The notes below the pieces were generated by a model. That model had not been told where the DNA came from, searched no databases, and saw only the letters and a list, made by a program, of their open reading frames with translations. Positions 16,537-26,197 of a DNA stretch of 43,382 nucleotides are shown here, one piece after another. The first letter of the stretch is position 1, and every line of letters starts with the position of its first letter. Source of the stretch: Chitinophaga pinensis (GTDB lineage: Bacteria; Bacteroidota; Bacteroidia; NS11-12g; UBA955). The translations under genes were made by a program, and so were the position numbers. The stretch is taken from contig CAMDAF010000020.1 of the NCBI GenBank assembly GCA_945888525.1, positions 1 to 43,382 on the forward strand, in the 5' to 3' direction.

Positions 16537-17658
16537 TTAATTTGTCTTATACGGTTCTGGCATTCTAAGACAATTTTTAAGTTTCAAAGATAGGTTAATT
16601 AATATTAATTTTACACTACCGTTGCGGTCGATCTCGAATATCGCCTTGTTGAATCCGTCGTAAATCTGACTGATGTTTCCTATATGAATAAATTTGGAAA
16701 GCTTATTAGCGAACTCCAATTCAGACTCAGTTAGTTTGTTGTTTTCTGGTCTATGCCTCACCAATAAGGAAGAGCGCAAAAGGTGAACCCCATAATTTAA
16801 AAACAATTTCAAACCCTCTTTGCCCTTGTCGGTGTAGGCATCCATATCAGAAATGATCTTACTGACATTGCCTTGGTAACAATCCAAAAGCCATTGGCGA
16901 AAATCATCAAACTGCGGGTTCTCAATTTCAGAGGACAATTGTATGGCCTTGCTCAAGTTGCCCTCAGCCATTAGGGCCGCATTGCGGGCCAAATCGATGT
17001 TTGCAAAATTCTTTTCTACAAGGTATTGGTTTATTTCTTCATATGAATACGAAGGAATGCGGGTAAACTGGGTTCTTGAAATAATGGTGCTTAAAATTGA
17101 TTCTTGGTTTTCAGTAACCAAGATAAACAAAGTGTTTGCAGGCGGCTCTTCCAACAACTTTAACAAAACGTTCCCCTCTTTCCCTAGATATTCCGGCAGC
17201 CAAATAATTAAAACTTTGAATTCGGATTCATAAGGTTTTAGTGCCAATTTTCGGATAATATTTCGACATTCCTTTATTGGAATATTGGGCTTTTTGTTTT
17301 CTGCATTCAAGGAAGTAAACCATGAATTGATGGTCAACAATGGATCGGCAAGCAAAGCGGTTCTGAAGTCATTAATAAATTCATCACAATTAACATCAGC
17401 CCCGTAAATCGGAAAAGAAAAATGCAAATCAGGGTGCACCAGGTTTTGGTATTTTATACAAGAAGAACAAATCCCACAGCTATCGTGTTCACCACGGTCG
17501 AGGCATGACGCGTATTGGGCATAAGCCACTGCCAAGCCAAGAGCACCATTGCCCTCGCGCCCAATAAACATTTGAGCATGCGCAATCCTTCCCTGTTTTA
17601 TACTGGATACAAAACCTTCTTTGATGGCTTGGTGGCTATGAATATCTGCAAATTTCAA
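16537..17658 (-). CDS. holB: DNA polymerase III subunit delta'
   Basis: The delta' clamp-loader subunit, which helps load the sliding clamp for replication. It has the AAA+ clamp-loader fold with a degenerate, non-hydrolysing nucleotide loop (GREGNGALGLA, no GKT), a zinc module with spacing CX8CX2CX2C (around CLDRGEHDSCGICSSC), LLKLLEEPPANTLFIL, and SRTQF in place of the usual SRC motif. All of this is normal for delta'. The frame is open to a TTG at 17676, but a TATTTTTG box at 17671-17664 lies just before a second TTG at 17658, where the family N-terminus (KFADIHSHQAIKE) begins; I prefer 17658. No ATG is available. It is 19 nt upstream of ricT. Confidence 0.88.
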   Translation of the reverse strand: MKFADIHSHQAIKEGFVSSIKQGRIAHAQMFIGREGNGALGLAVAYAQYASCLDRGEHDSCGICSSCIKYQNLVHPDLHFSFPIYGADVNCDEFINDFRTALLADPLLTINSWFTSLNAENKKPNIPIKECRNIIRKLALKPYESEFKVLIIWLPEYLGKEGNVLLKLLEEPPANTLFILVTENQESILSTIISRTQFTRIPSYSYEEINQYLVEKNFANIDLARNAALMAEGNLSKAIQLSSEIENPQFDDFRQWLLDCYQGNVSKIISDMDAYTDKGKEGLKLFLNYGVHLLRSSLLVRHRPENNKLTESELEFANKLSKFIHIGNISQIYDGFNKAIFEIDRNGSVKLILINLSLKLKNCLRMPEPYKTN

Positions 17659-17663
17659 TCTTG

Positions 17664-17671
17664 CAAAAATA
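17664..17671 (-). promoter_or_regulatory. -7 box of holB-ricT
   Basis: TATTTTTG on the minus strand (17671 to 17664), a perfect TAnnTTTG match, ends 5 nt before the TTG at 17658. No -33 TTG is clear. Confidence 0.5.
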
Positions 17672-17741
17672 TTCAATTTGAACTTAAGTTTTTCGTTTGT
17701 GCCTAACTTTTATGAAAAACTTGAAATAAAATTTAATATGC

Positions 17742-20700
17742 TTAAAAATGAAAGCTTAATTGATCAATAATGCCATACTCAGGCTTGTGAAAAAACACCC
17801 CAAAATTTCCATCCTTTCTCACCCCTCTTAAAAACAGGTAAAACACGCCCCCAAAATCAGTTTCGTAATTAAAATCTGCCTTGCGCATTTTTAAATATTT
17901 ACAAACTGCACTGGTGTAAATATGGTATTGCAAATGGTAGTTATTTTCATCCATTGCAGCCCATACTTCGTCCTGCCCATAATCTTCCAATCGATCCCCT
18001 AAAAAGTTCGACTTCCAATCGAGTATATAATATTTGCCAGCATGCTCGAAAAACAAATCTATTTTACCATTCATCATACCTTCTAATTGATCAAAATTTC
18101 TCAAATGAAAGGGCACTTTTTCAGTTGACAATTGTTTGATGGCTTGCGATTGAAAGGGCTTCACACAGAAATCAAATTCGAACTCATTTAAACGCAAGGT
18201 ATTGCCCACTTCCGATAATTTAAAACTTCTCTGTCCATCGTGCAAGTCTGTCTCCGTTACATGGTCCAACAAATTCAACAAGTGTTCATTGTACAAATCT
18301 TGATTCACCAAGGCCAAGCGCTTCAATGAGCGCTTAACGATTTTATCCCAATGGTAACGGTCGTTAAACGCAATATTCTCAAAAATACTGTGCAATAAAT
18401 TTCCAGTAAATGCACCCTTCTTTAATTTTTTAAAGATAAAATCACCATACACATCCTGCCCAATTCCAGAACTTAACTTCGGAACGATGGGGTGCTCAGG
18501 GTTCAAATACGTATAACTTAATTTGCGCCAATTGACTTCTTTTAAATCAAACCTTTGGGCTTTGGCATAGTCTAATGGAAACTTTTTATGGCCCGACTTA
18601 TAACGAAACGCTGAGTCCATTTCAATTGGATTGATAAACTCAATTTCATCTGGTTTTACTTCTTCTACAGCCCGCAGAATCGGATCCAAAGCGGAACCTA
18701 TTTTTTGTCTGCTTGAGGAATTTTCGATTACATAACATTTATATTTCGCTCGGGTGATCGCCACATAAATTAAACGTCTGTTTTCTTGCTGCAATTGTAA
18801 ATTCAGAGCTGCATTTTGCGCCTCGCTCATTAGTCTTGGATTCCCAAAATAATAGATCGAATTTACTGGGTCTCTGAAACTTGGATACCCTTTTACCACT
18901 GGCTGCAAATCCAAATAAGGGGCAATAACCACATTGTATTCCAGGCCCTTACTTTTATGGATGGTCAAAATCTTTACCGCATCTTCATCGCTTTCTATTC
19001 TTTGCTCAAATTCATCGCCTGCCGCGGACGAATTTTCTATGGCTTTTTGCAACCAGTTGATCAATTCATTGGGTGCATATTGGTTAAATGTTTGGGTCTT
19101 ATGCAATATTTCCAACAACTGTAAAACATTTGACAACTGACGTTCTCCACTGGCATGGTCTTGCTCAAGCAAATGGGTCTTTACTTTGTAATCGCTTATA
19201 AAGCGCATCAACATCACAAATACCCCGTTTTGTATCCATGTTTCCTGATAGGACTTAAATTGATTTAAAACAGATTCTTCATTGATGGTTAAAACAGATT
19301 CAAGATCTAAACCACTTAAATTGCTTAACAAAGCCTTGTTGATGTTCGAACGGCTAATCTCAAAGACGGCACGCAACACATACAAAATCTCTTTGGCTTC
19401 AATTGTATCAGACAATTTTGTTTCATCAATGGTGATGGCTGGTATATTCGATTTACTTAAAATCTGTTTGATTAATTTCCCTTCAAAATTACTGCGCACC
19501 AAGATGCCAATATCGGAAGGCTTTATGGACCGCTTAACACCTTTTGAAACAATTCCATACCCATTGTCGCCCAATAATTTAACCACTATGGCAGCTGTTG
19601 CATTGGCTATTTTATTTTTACTGCTTTCCTTAATAATGCTTATAGGTTTTTCAACACCGATTCCACTTACAAAATCGCCTTTCTCATTGTCCATAGGGGC
19701 ATCAACATGAATGTATTCAATTGCATCTGCGGCACCTCTATACTCAAAGGTGTCGAAGTCAGACTTGGGTTTGAAAAAAGCATTTTGCGCCGCCACTATG
19801 GCATCGCTCGAACGAAAGTTTGTGTTCATGCCATACACATTTTTAACCATTTTCTTGGCACTGAAATAGGTGTTTATATCTGCCTTGCGCCAAGCGTAGA
19901 TTGATTGCTTGGGGTCGCCAATGAAAAACAAAATGGAAGGCGCTTCGGAAAACAAATGGCTAAAAATTTCATACTGCATTTTATCGGTATCCTGGAACTC
20001 ATCGATAAATACAGCCTTGTATTTGATGCGCAAGGCATCGCGCAAGCTGAGATGGTTTTTAACCACAACAGCCTCATGCAGTTTCTGAATCATGTCGTCG
20101 AAGGTTAAGAAACTGTTGCGCTCTTTTAGCTCTTTAACTTCTTTAACAATTTGTTCTAAAGCAAATTGTTGAAGTTTATTGACAAACACATCTACTTCAT
20201 ATTGAAGTTCTTTTTGAGGCCCGACAGCCTGATCCAGAATATCCAACAGGTCTCCAAATATTTTTTTTATGTATTTTATCTCTCTATTTTTCAGAACCTC
20301 TTTAAACAATTCATCTGGGTTGTCTAATAATTCTGGATAGTTTTTCTTTGCATTGTTGTCGGCCAAAACCTTATCCATCAAGTCCGTATAGTTTGCATCA
20401 AGATAGCCCTTAGCCTGATTGATTACCGCTTCAATAGCTGCCTCTAATTCTGTTAAGACTGCAACAAGTTCTTTCTGTTTGTTAAGTTCTAAAAAGTCTG
20501 GCTCATAAGACTCAAGCTGAACCAAAACTTGCCCGCCTAAAACATTCTTTGCAAATTGTTTTAAATCTTCGCGTTTAAAACCAGCTTCTAAATGCCTCAA
20601 CAATTCTATTTCTAAGCGGGTAATCTCTTTGCGCCAAAACTGATTCACTGAGGCTTCCAACACAAGATTTAATTCGGCTTCACTGGTTGCGCCTGAGCCA

Positions 20701-21122
20701 AAAATTTGATTGGTCTCGAAGGCATATTCATTCAAAGTCCTTTGGCAAAATCCATGTATGGTGTTGATGGCGGTTTCATCCAAAAACAAAATGGCGGTTT
20801 TCAAACGGCGTTCAACCTCTGGCCTTTGAAAATGGCCAATAGACTCGAGCACCAAATCATTTATTTTTTTATCCTCTATTTTCTGACCCACACAAGCCAT
20901 GTGCGCCAAGCGGATAAATAAACGCACCCTGGTCTCCAACTCGGCCACCGCAGCCTTGGTAAAGGTTACCATCAAGATTTCTTGAATTGGAATATTTTTT
21001 TCCATCACCAAGCGCAAAGCCAAGATGGCGATCGAATAGGTCTTTCCTGTTCCAGCACTTGCCTCAATTAAATTACTGCCCTGCAAGAGCACGTCCTCTG
21101 CAACAAATTGTTTTACTTCCAT
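17742..21122 (-). CDS. recB: Exodeoxyribonuclease V subunit beta (RecB)
   Basis: The 1126-residue helicase-nuclease subunit of RecBCD, which resects double-strand breaks and degrades foreign linear DNA. It is a 3'-5' superfamily 1A helicase: Walker A ASAGTGKTYS (21-30), TFTKAAVAEL, FIDEFQDTD (Walker B), GDPKQSIYAWR, NFRSS, LTIHKSKGLEYNV and VAITRAK. The C-terminal nuclease keeps GKIDLFFEHAGKYYILDWKSN, the metal-binding Asp and Asp-X-Lys of active RecB nucleases. The ATG overlaps the recC stop by 10 nt. It is slightly shorter than E. coli RecB but no motif is missing. Confidence 0.95.
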   Translation of the reverse strand: MEVKQFVAEDVLLQGSNLIEASAGTGKTYSIAILALRLVMEKNIPIQEILMVTFTKAAVAELETRVRLFIRLAHMACVGQKIEDKKINDLVLESIGHFQRPEVERRLKTAILFLDETAINTIHGFCQRTLNEYAFETNQIFGSGATSEAELNLVLEASVNQFWRKEITRLEIELLRHLEAGFKREDLKQFAKNVLGGQVLVQLESYEPDFLELNKQKELVAVLTELEAAIEAVINQAKGYLDANYTDLMDKVLADNNAKKNYPELLDNPDELFKEVLKNREIKYIKKIFGDLLDILDQAVGPQKELQYEVDVFVNKLQQFALEQIVKEVKELKERNSFLTFDDMIQKLHEAVVVKNHLSLRDALRIKYKAVFIDEFQDTDKMQYEIFSHLFSEAPSILFFIGDPKQSIYAWRKADINTYFSAKKMVKNVYGMNTNFRSSDAIVAAQNAFFKPKSDFDTFEYRGAADAIEYIHVDAPMDNEKGDFVSGIGVEKPISIIKESSKNKIANATAAIVVKLLGDNGYGIVSKGVKRSIKPSDIGILVRSNFEGKLIKQILSKSNIPAITIDETKLSDTIEAKEILYVLRAVFEISRSNINKALLSNLSGLDLESVLTINEESVLNQFKSYQETWIQNGVFVMLMRFISDYKVKTHLLEQDHASGERQLSNVLQLLEILHKTQTFNQYAPNELINWLQKAIENSSAAGDEFEQRIESDEDAVKILTIHKSKGLEYNVVIAPYLDLQPVVKGYPSFRDPVNSIYYFGNPRLMSEAQNAALNLQLQQENRRLIYVAITRAKYKCYVIENSSSRQKIGSALDPILRAVEEVKPDEIEFINPIEMDSAFRYKSGHKKFPLDYAKAQRFDLKEVNWRKLSYTYLNPEHPIVPKLSSGIGQDVYGDFIFKKLKKGAFTGNLLHSIFENIAFNDRYHWDKIVKRSLKRLALVNQDLYNEHLLNLLDHVTETDLHDGQRSFKLSEVGNTLRLNEFEFDFCVKPFQSQAIKQLSTEKVPFHLRNFDQLEGMMNGKIDLFFEHAGKYYILDWKSNFLGDRLEDYGQDEVWAAMDENNYHLQYHIYTSAVCKYLKMRKADFNYETDFGGVFYLFLRGVRKDGNFGVFFHKPEYGIIDQLSFHF

Positions 21123-24100
21123 AGTTTGCTCATTTTAGGCAATAAACGGTTAATCGGTCCATAAATAAACTGGATATTTTCCTCAAACTTATGCGCCTGA
21201 TCCAATTCAAAAAAGCCATGTTCCAAAGCCTTGATGTTGTATTCATTGTCTTTGAAAAAATAGTCATTGGGATTTTCTATCATCTTATAAACTGTAGAAA
21301 CAAATCCTTCTGGGCCATCTTTAAAATATTTCAATGGATTCCCTCCCATTGAAGGACAAAACATAAATGGTTCTTTGTATCCATTTTTGAAAAACTCCAA
21401 ATATTGCATCAATTCTTGCTCAGCCTCTGATTGTGAAATGGTGTTGCGTTTAAACCAAAAATCTTTAGACTTTTTTAAGTCAATAAAACTAAAGTCCAAT
21501 TCATTTCCCGCAGCAGTTAAAACCAGATATTCCAAATACGCTGAAACAACATGCTTTTTGTTGTTGCTCGAATCTGACCAAGCCAGGAACATATCAGCAA
21601 ACACATGGTCTGATTTTCCTGTAAGTATATGCTTCCCAATTTTAAAACTTAGGCCTATTGGGCTAGCATCTTTTCCTGTCGTTTGGGCTTCAATCATATC
21701 CTTCTTAAGCTTTAAGTCTTTTAAAAACTTTTGAAACACCAATTTTCCGGCATTCATTAGTGGAAAATTTCCCATCAAATTTTGACGTTCAAAATACGTT
21801 TCGTATTGATCAACAGGCAAGTTCAACAAGTCGTCTTTTATTTTCCAATTGCTTAAGGAGTCGAAGTCGAAAACCTCTGTATCTGGCAACAAAATGGCCT
21901 CTTCTCGGTAATAAATTCCCAATCTTTTATTGAAATAAAACTTAATGGGGTCTTTAATAAAATTCAAAAGGTCAGACAGCGCTATTTCATCAAAATTCAA
22001 TTCTATTTCGCTGCTCTCTGATTGTGAAGAACCAGCTTTGCTTTCATAGTTTGCATCGCTTAAATAGGTGTTCAAACCACTGCCGTCAAAGTACTTCTGG
22101 CTAAACCCTTGCAAAGGATGAACCGTTACAATTTGCTCGTATAAATTCTTGTTTGTTTTTGCAACACCTTGAACAATATATTCAATCAACTCATCCACCA
22201 ATGAGGAAGGTGGAATTGGCACTGCATCCTTGGCACTTCGACCGATGTAACTGAGATAGAAATTTTGCTCCGCAGACAATATGGTTTCTAAAAACAAGTG
22301 CTTGTCGTTGTCTTTGACATTTCGATCGCCTTTGCGTTTCTTTTGTTCGATGATGTTAAAACTAGGTTCGTTTTCTTTGCGGGGAAATTTATCGAAATTC
22401 ATGCCCAACATGGCCACCATTTTAAATGGAATGCTGCGCATAGGAATGAGTGAACAAAAAGTGATGCCAGCACCAGCAAAAGACTTGGCTTTGGTTTCTG
22501 TGTTCAGTACTTCTAAAAAACTGTGCCTGAAAACCTCAAAACTAATCGGCTCAGCACTAATTTCTTCAAAAGAACTTAAACGTTCTAAATACTGTATCAA
22601 GCGGTGGTAATCATCGTCCTCCTGTTCGCTCGATTGAAACACCAAATCTTCGACCAACTCTTGAATAAATTTCCCCCATTCGACTACCCCCTTGGCTGTA
22701 TTGCGCTTCAACAAGGTGCGTTCCAATTCTTGCATAAAATACCAAAAACGCACAAGATCGTAAGTATCTGAACCTTCAAAAGCATCGAGGGGTATTAACG
22801 TATCTCCGTCAATATCCACGATTGGTTCTCCGCTGACGCAAATGCCGTACATCATGCGTTTTAAGCCATAGTCCCAACTCAATACATGGGTTCCGTTTTC
22901 TAAGTTACCTCGCTGACCAAAACGAATATTGGCCGCTTCAATGCCTCGTCGTATCAGCGACACATCTTGAATACCAAAACGTTCTCTAATGTATTTTGAT
23001 TCAAACAAAACCATAATATCTTCGGTCTTGAAAGCCTCCAGTTGCAAGGAAATAATTTGCTCTATGGCGTTGAATATTGAATTGCCGACATTGATGTGCT
23101 CGTCGGCTATGGTGTATGGAAAACGGTAGGGGGCATTGTCAAATACCGCTCGAATATAGGGCGCATAGTTGTCGATGTCGCTGGCCATCACCACGAAATC
23201 GCGGGGTGAATATTCGCCGCTTCTATTTTCAACCAAATCGACCAAGTAGTTGTATAATACTTCCACTTCGCGCACGATGGTGTAACAGGCATTTATCTGC
23301 ACAGACCCATCGCTCAAATCGGCTTCACTCAAAACTGCCCGAATCTCCCTATCAGCATTGTTGAAAATATCATATTGAATTTTTTGCAACAATGATTCTG
23401 GTTCTGCTGGTTCTTCTGCCAAATCATCGTTGTAGCTGTTGATGTACATTTCGTCTTGAAACAAAAGCGAAAAACTATCCTTTATAATTGTGCCCCAACT
23501 GTTTAAAAGCTCATTCCCTTGGGTGCCAAAGGTGTTGTTCTCACGCTTAATTTTAGGAAATTTTTGAGCAAAACGGGCGATTTCTTTTTCCGACTTGTCT
23601 TCCAACCAATACATGGTAGGGGCCGGGTTTAATAGGTAAAAACGTATGTCAATGTGTTTTGCCAATTCATTAAACAAATTTAGATAGAACGGGGTGATAA
23701 CCGCTATACCGAAAAATTGTATATGGGGCAAATTGGTTTTTAATAGGTCTTGCTTTTCTTCTTGCTTAAGATGTTCAATAATCTCTTGAATAATATTGGT
23801 TTTATCCAACATGCTTTTGTTTACAATTTCTTGCAAACGCGCCCAAAGGTATTCTTGAAAATCGTCTACCACATTGACCAATTCTGTGCGGCTCCATTTT
23901 TCAATTATTTCTGGTCGGTATATTTGATACTGGTCGAATAAGTCGGCAAGCTTTGACGCCAAAGCGATTTGCTTCACATCATTGCCTGCATAATACTTGG
24001 CAATGCCTGAAAATTTGTCTTTAAATCCCTGCTCGGATAAAATATGGTATAAATTCCATTTGATGTAATCGACCCCCAAAATCGGCTTGCTAAACCCTCC

Positions 24101-24328
24101 CAATAAATAGTAAATTTTTGAAATCAAGTCGCTGGGTTTTCCAAACACCAAATTGGCGGCAATGCCCAGGTGCTGAGACAAACAAATTTTCAGCCAATTG
24201 TTCATCCCTTCAGTTTGGGTAATGATTTGCTCTGGTGCAAATACATTGGATTTATTTTGCTTTAAATCGCTGGCCATTTGAGCGGCCAGTTTGGGCAAAG
24301 CATTGGATACAAATAATTGAATTGACAT
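21113..24328 (-). CDS. recC: Exodeoxyribonuclease V subunit gamma (RecC)
   Basis: The 1071-residue RecC subunit, the scaffold that splits the DNA strands and scans for Chi-type sites. RecC is an inactivated helicase-nuclease relative with few catalytic signatures, so the call rests on size, position between recD and recB, and N-terminal segments typical of RecC (APEQIITQTEGMNNWLK, IAANLVFGKPSDLI), plus FCSLIPMRSIPFKMV in the middle. The Chi recognition tunnel cannot be read from sequence. The start lies 4 nt after the recD stop and the end overlaps recB, so the three subunits are translationally coupled. Confidence 0.92.
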   Translation of the reverse strand: MSIQLFVSNALPKLAAQMASDLKQNKSNVFAPEQIITQTEGMNNWLKICLSQHLGIAANLVFGKPSDLISKIYYLLGGFSKPILGVDYIKWNLYHILSEQGFKDKFSGIAKYYAGNDVKQIALASKLADLFDQYQIYRPEIIEKWSRTELVNVVDDFQEYLWARLQEIVNKSMLDKTNIIQEIIEHLKQEEKQDLLKTNLPHIQFFGIAVITPFYLNLFNELAKHIDIRFYLLNPAPTMYWLEDKSEKEIARFAQKFPKIKRENNTFGTQGNELLNSWGTIIKDSFSLLFQDEMYINSYNDDLAEEPAEPESLLQKIQYDIFNNADREIRAVLSEADLSDGSVQINACYTIVREVEVLYNYLVDLVENRSGEYSPRDFVVMASDIDNYAPYIRAVFDNAPYRFPYTIADEHINVGNSIFNAIEQIISLQLEAFKTEDIMVLFESKYIRERFGIQDVSLIRRGIEAANIRFGQRGNLENGTHVLSWDYGLKRMMYGICVSGEPIVDIDGDTLIPLDAFEGSDTYDLVRFWYFMQELERTLLKRNTAKGVVEWGKFIQELVEDLVFQSSEQEDDDYHRLIQYLERLSSFEEISAEPISFEVFRHSFLEVLNTETKAKSFAGAGITFCSLIPMRSIPFKMVAMLGMNFDKFPRKENEPSFNIIEQKKRKGDRNVKDNDKHLFLETILSAEQNFYLSYIGRSAKDAVPIPPSSLVDELIEYIVQGVAKTNKNLYEQIVTVHPLQGFSQKYFDGSGLNTYLSDANYESKAGSSQSESSEIELNFDEIALSDLLNFIKDPIKFYFNKRLGIYYREEAILLPDTEVFDFDSLSNWKIKDDLLNLPVDQYETYFERQNLMGNFPLMNAGKLVFQKFLKDLKLKKDMIEAQTTGKDASPIGLSFKIGKHILTGKSDHVFADMFLAWSDSSNNKKHVVSAYLEYLVLTAAGNELDFSFIDLKKSKDFWFKRNTISQSEAEQELMQYLEFFKNGYKEPFMFCPSMGGNPLKYFKDGPEGFVSTVYKMIENPNDYFFKDNEYNIKALEHGFFELDQAHKFEENIQFIYGPINRLLPKMSKLWK

Positions 24329-24332
24329 AGGG

Positions 24333-26120
24333 TTAGTTTTCTTTTAAGCGTTCAACAATACCTGAAGTTCGGCTAACCCCTTGGGCACAAGTTGAGCACA
24401 TAAGGGCTGCATTGCAATGCAAAATCAAAGATTCTTTGGCTCTGGTTACAGCGGTGTAAAGCAATTCGCGTGTCAGCAACTGGCCGCCACTGGCCTCTGG
24501 CAATACCACCATAACCTTAGGATACTCTGAGCCTTGCGACTTGTGTATGGTCATGGCAAATACCGTCTCCGCATGGGCGATATACCCCGGCATTACCGAA
24601 CGGATGTTCTTGTTGCTGTCTTCAAACCATGCGCGCATATTGCCAGCATTGTCTTTTCGCACTAGGCCAACATCACCGTTAAACAATTTTAAATCTGGGT
24701 AATTTTTTGTAATAATAATTGGTCGATTTTCGTAATAGTCGTTGTTGGGATTGATTAAATTTTTCTTACTCAAATAGGTCTCTATGGCCTTGTTCAAACT
24801 GTACAATCCTTGAGCACCCTCACGCACTGCACAAAGCACCCTTAATTGGTTAAACTTGTCCAAAGCCTTCGCTATATCAGCCTCTTTTATGTAGTCTGCA
24901 TAGCCGTCTATAAAGGTTTCAAAACCGTTGTGGTCTTTATGGTCTATGAGCCCAATTCCGGCATAAGGTGTTTTAATAAATTCTTGCAAAGCAGCCTCAT
25001 CATTTTGTATAATGGCTCGGCTTAATTTGCCAATACCACTGCCACTGCTAAAGCGGTGCGACTTCTGTAATTCGACCACATGGGCAAACAAGGGATGGTC
25101 AGACTGTCCGATGTGTATTGGCTTTAACTGTCTTTCTTTATCAGGTATAAATGCATTGACGTCTTGTACAGATTCTGCTGAGAAAAACAAATTGCTGTCT
25201 TGGGCCCGGCACAAATCGCCAAACAGAGAACCTGCTTCCACAGAAGCCAATTGGTTTTTATCGCCCAATAAAATCAAACGGGTATTGTCGCCCACAGCTT
25301 CAAGCAATTTGGCAAACAAGGCCACATCCAACATCGATGCTTCATCCACCACCACCACATCGTATGGCAAGGGATTGGATTTGTTGTGTTTGAAATTAAT
25401 ACTTTCGGGAACATAGCGCAACAAACGGTGTATGGTGTTTGGGCTTAAATTCTTCAGCACCGTTTTAATGCTGTCATCAATAGGCAAATTGGTATTTTTT
25501 AAACTCTCGGCCATGCGCATGGCAGCCTTACCAGTTGGTGCACACAAGGCTATTCTACACTCAGGATTTAAGTGCAACAACACCGCCAATATTTTTGCCA
25601 CCGTGGTGGTCTTTCCTGTGCCCGGTCCACCTGTAACAATCGAAAAATTATGCAATACACTTTGCACCACCGCCACCATTTGCCAATCAATTTTTTCTTC
25701 ATCCGGCAAAGCATCCAAACGGTAGTCGGCCTGCAATTTTTCCAATAGCCCCGCCTGGGTTTTCAAGGCATCCAAACGCTCTACTTGGCTTGACTTCTCG
25801 CTTGCCACAAAACCTTTAATGCGGTTTAAAATTTGGGTTTCGTAATTGAAATACCTTTGCAAGTACAAACGCTGATTGAACAGCACATAAGGAAGTATTT
25901 GATTTTGGTTTGTCGCTACAAATTTAATTAAGGAAGATAAAGGCGTTTTCAATTCAGCCTCTTCAAAGGGCGTGTCTTTTAAATTTGCTTGCACATCTTG
26001 CTCGTGAACACAGATATGTCCTTCTTGCATTTTTTTCGAAAGCAAATAGGCATAAGGCCTAAGTCGGGGCTCTGGAAAAAAGCTTGCAAATTGAAAATGC
26101 ACATCTGGTTTATTCATCAT
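24333..26120 (-). CDS. recD: Exodeoxyribonuclease V subunit alpha (RecD)
   Basis: The 595-residue RecD subunit, the fast 5'-3' superfamily 1B helicase of RecBCD. Motifs are GGPGTGKTTTVAKIL (Walker A), VVVDEASMLD (Walker B), LLGDKNQLASVEAGSLFGD, AMTIHKSQGSEY and YTAVTRAKESL. The N-terminal 150 residues are the RecC-contacting domain. Two consecutive ATGs (26120 and 26117) are possible starts. It is the first gene of the recD-recC-recB operon, 77 nt after the TonB receptor stop; no convincing promoter was seen in that gap, so readthrough from the receptor operon is possible. Confidence 0.94.
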   Translation of the reverse strand: MMNKPDVHFQFASFFPEPRLRPYAYLLSKKMQEGHICVHEQDVQANLKDTPFEEAELKTPLSSLIKFVATNQNQILPYVLFNQRLYLQRYFNYETQILNRIKGFVASEKSSQVERLDALKTQAGLLEKLQADYRLDALPDEEKIDWQMVAVVQSVLHNFSIVTGGPGTGKTTTVAKILAVLLHLNPECRIALCAPTGKAAMRMAESLKNTNLPIDDSIKTVLKNLSPNTIHRLLRYVPESINFKHNKSNPLPYDVVVVDEASMLDVALFAKLLEAVGDNTRLILLGDKNQLASVEAGSLFGDLCRAQDSNLFFSAESVQDVNAFIPDKERQLKPIHIGQSDHPLFAHVVELQKSHRFSSGSGIGKLSRAIIQNDEAALQEFIKTPYAGIGLIDHKDHNGFETFIDGYADYIKEADIAKALDKFNQLRVLCAVREGAQGLYSLNKAIETYLSKKNLINPNNDYYENRPIIITKNYPDLKLFNGDVGLVRKDNAGNMRAWFEDSNKNIRSVMPGYIAHAETVFAMTIHKSQGSEYPKVMVVLPEASGGQLLTRELLYTAVTRAKESLILHCNAALMCSTCAQGVSRTSGIVERLKEN

Positions 26121-26197
26121 ACAATTATATTGAAAAAATGAATTTACCTAACGCGATATTTATGCACGTTTTGAAAATTTAACCCACAGGACTTGCT

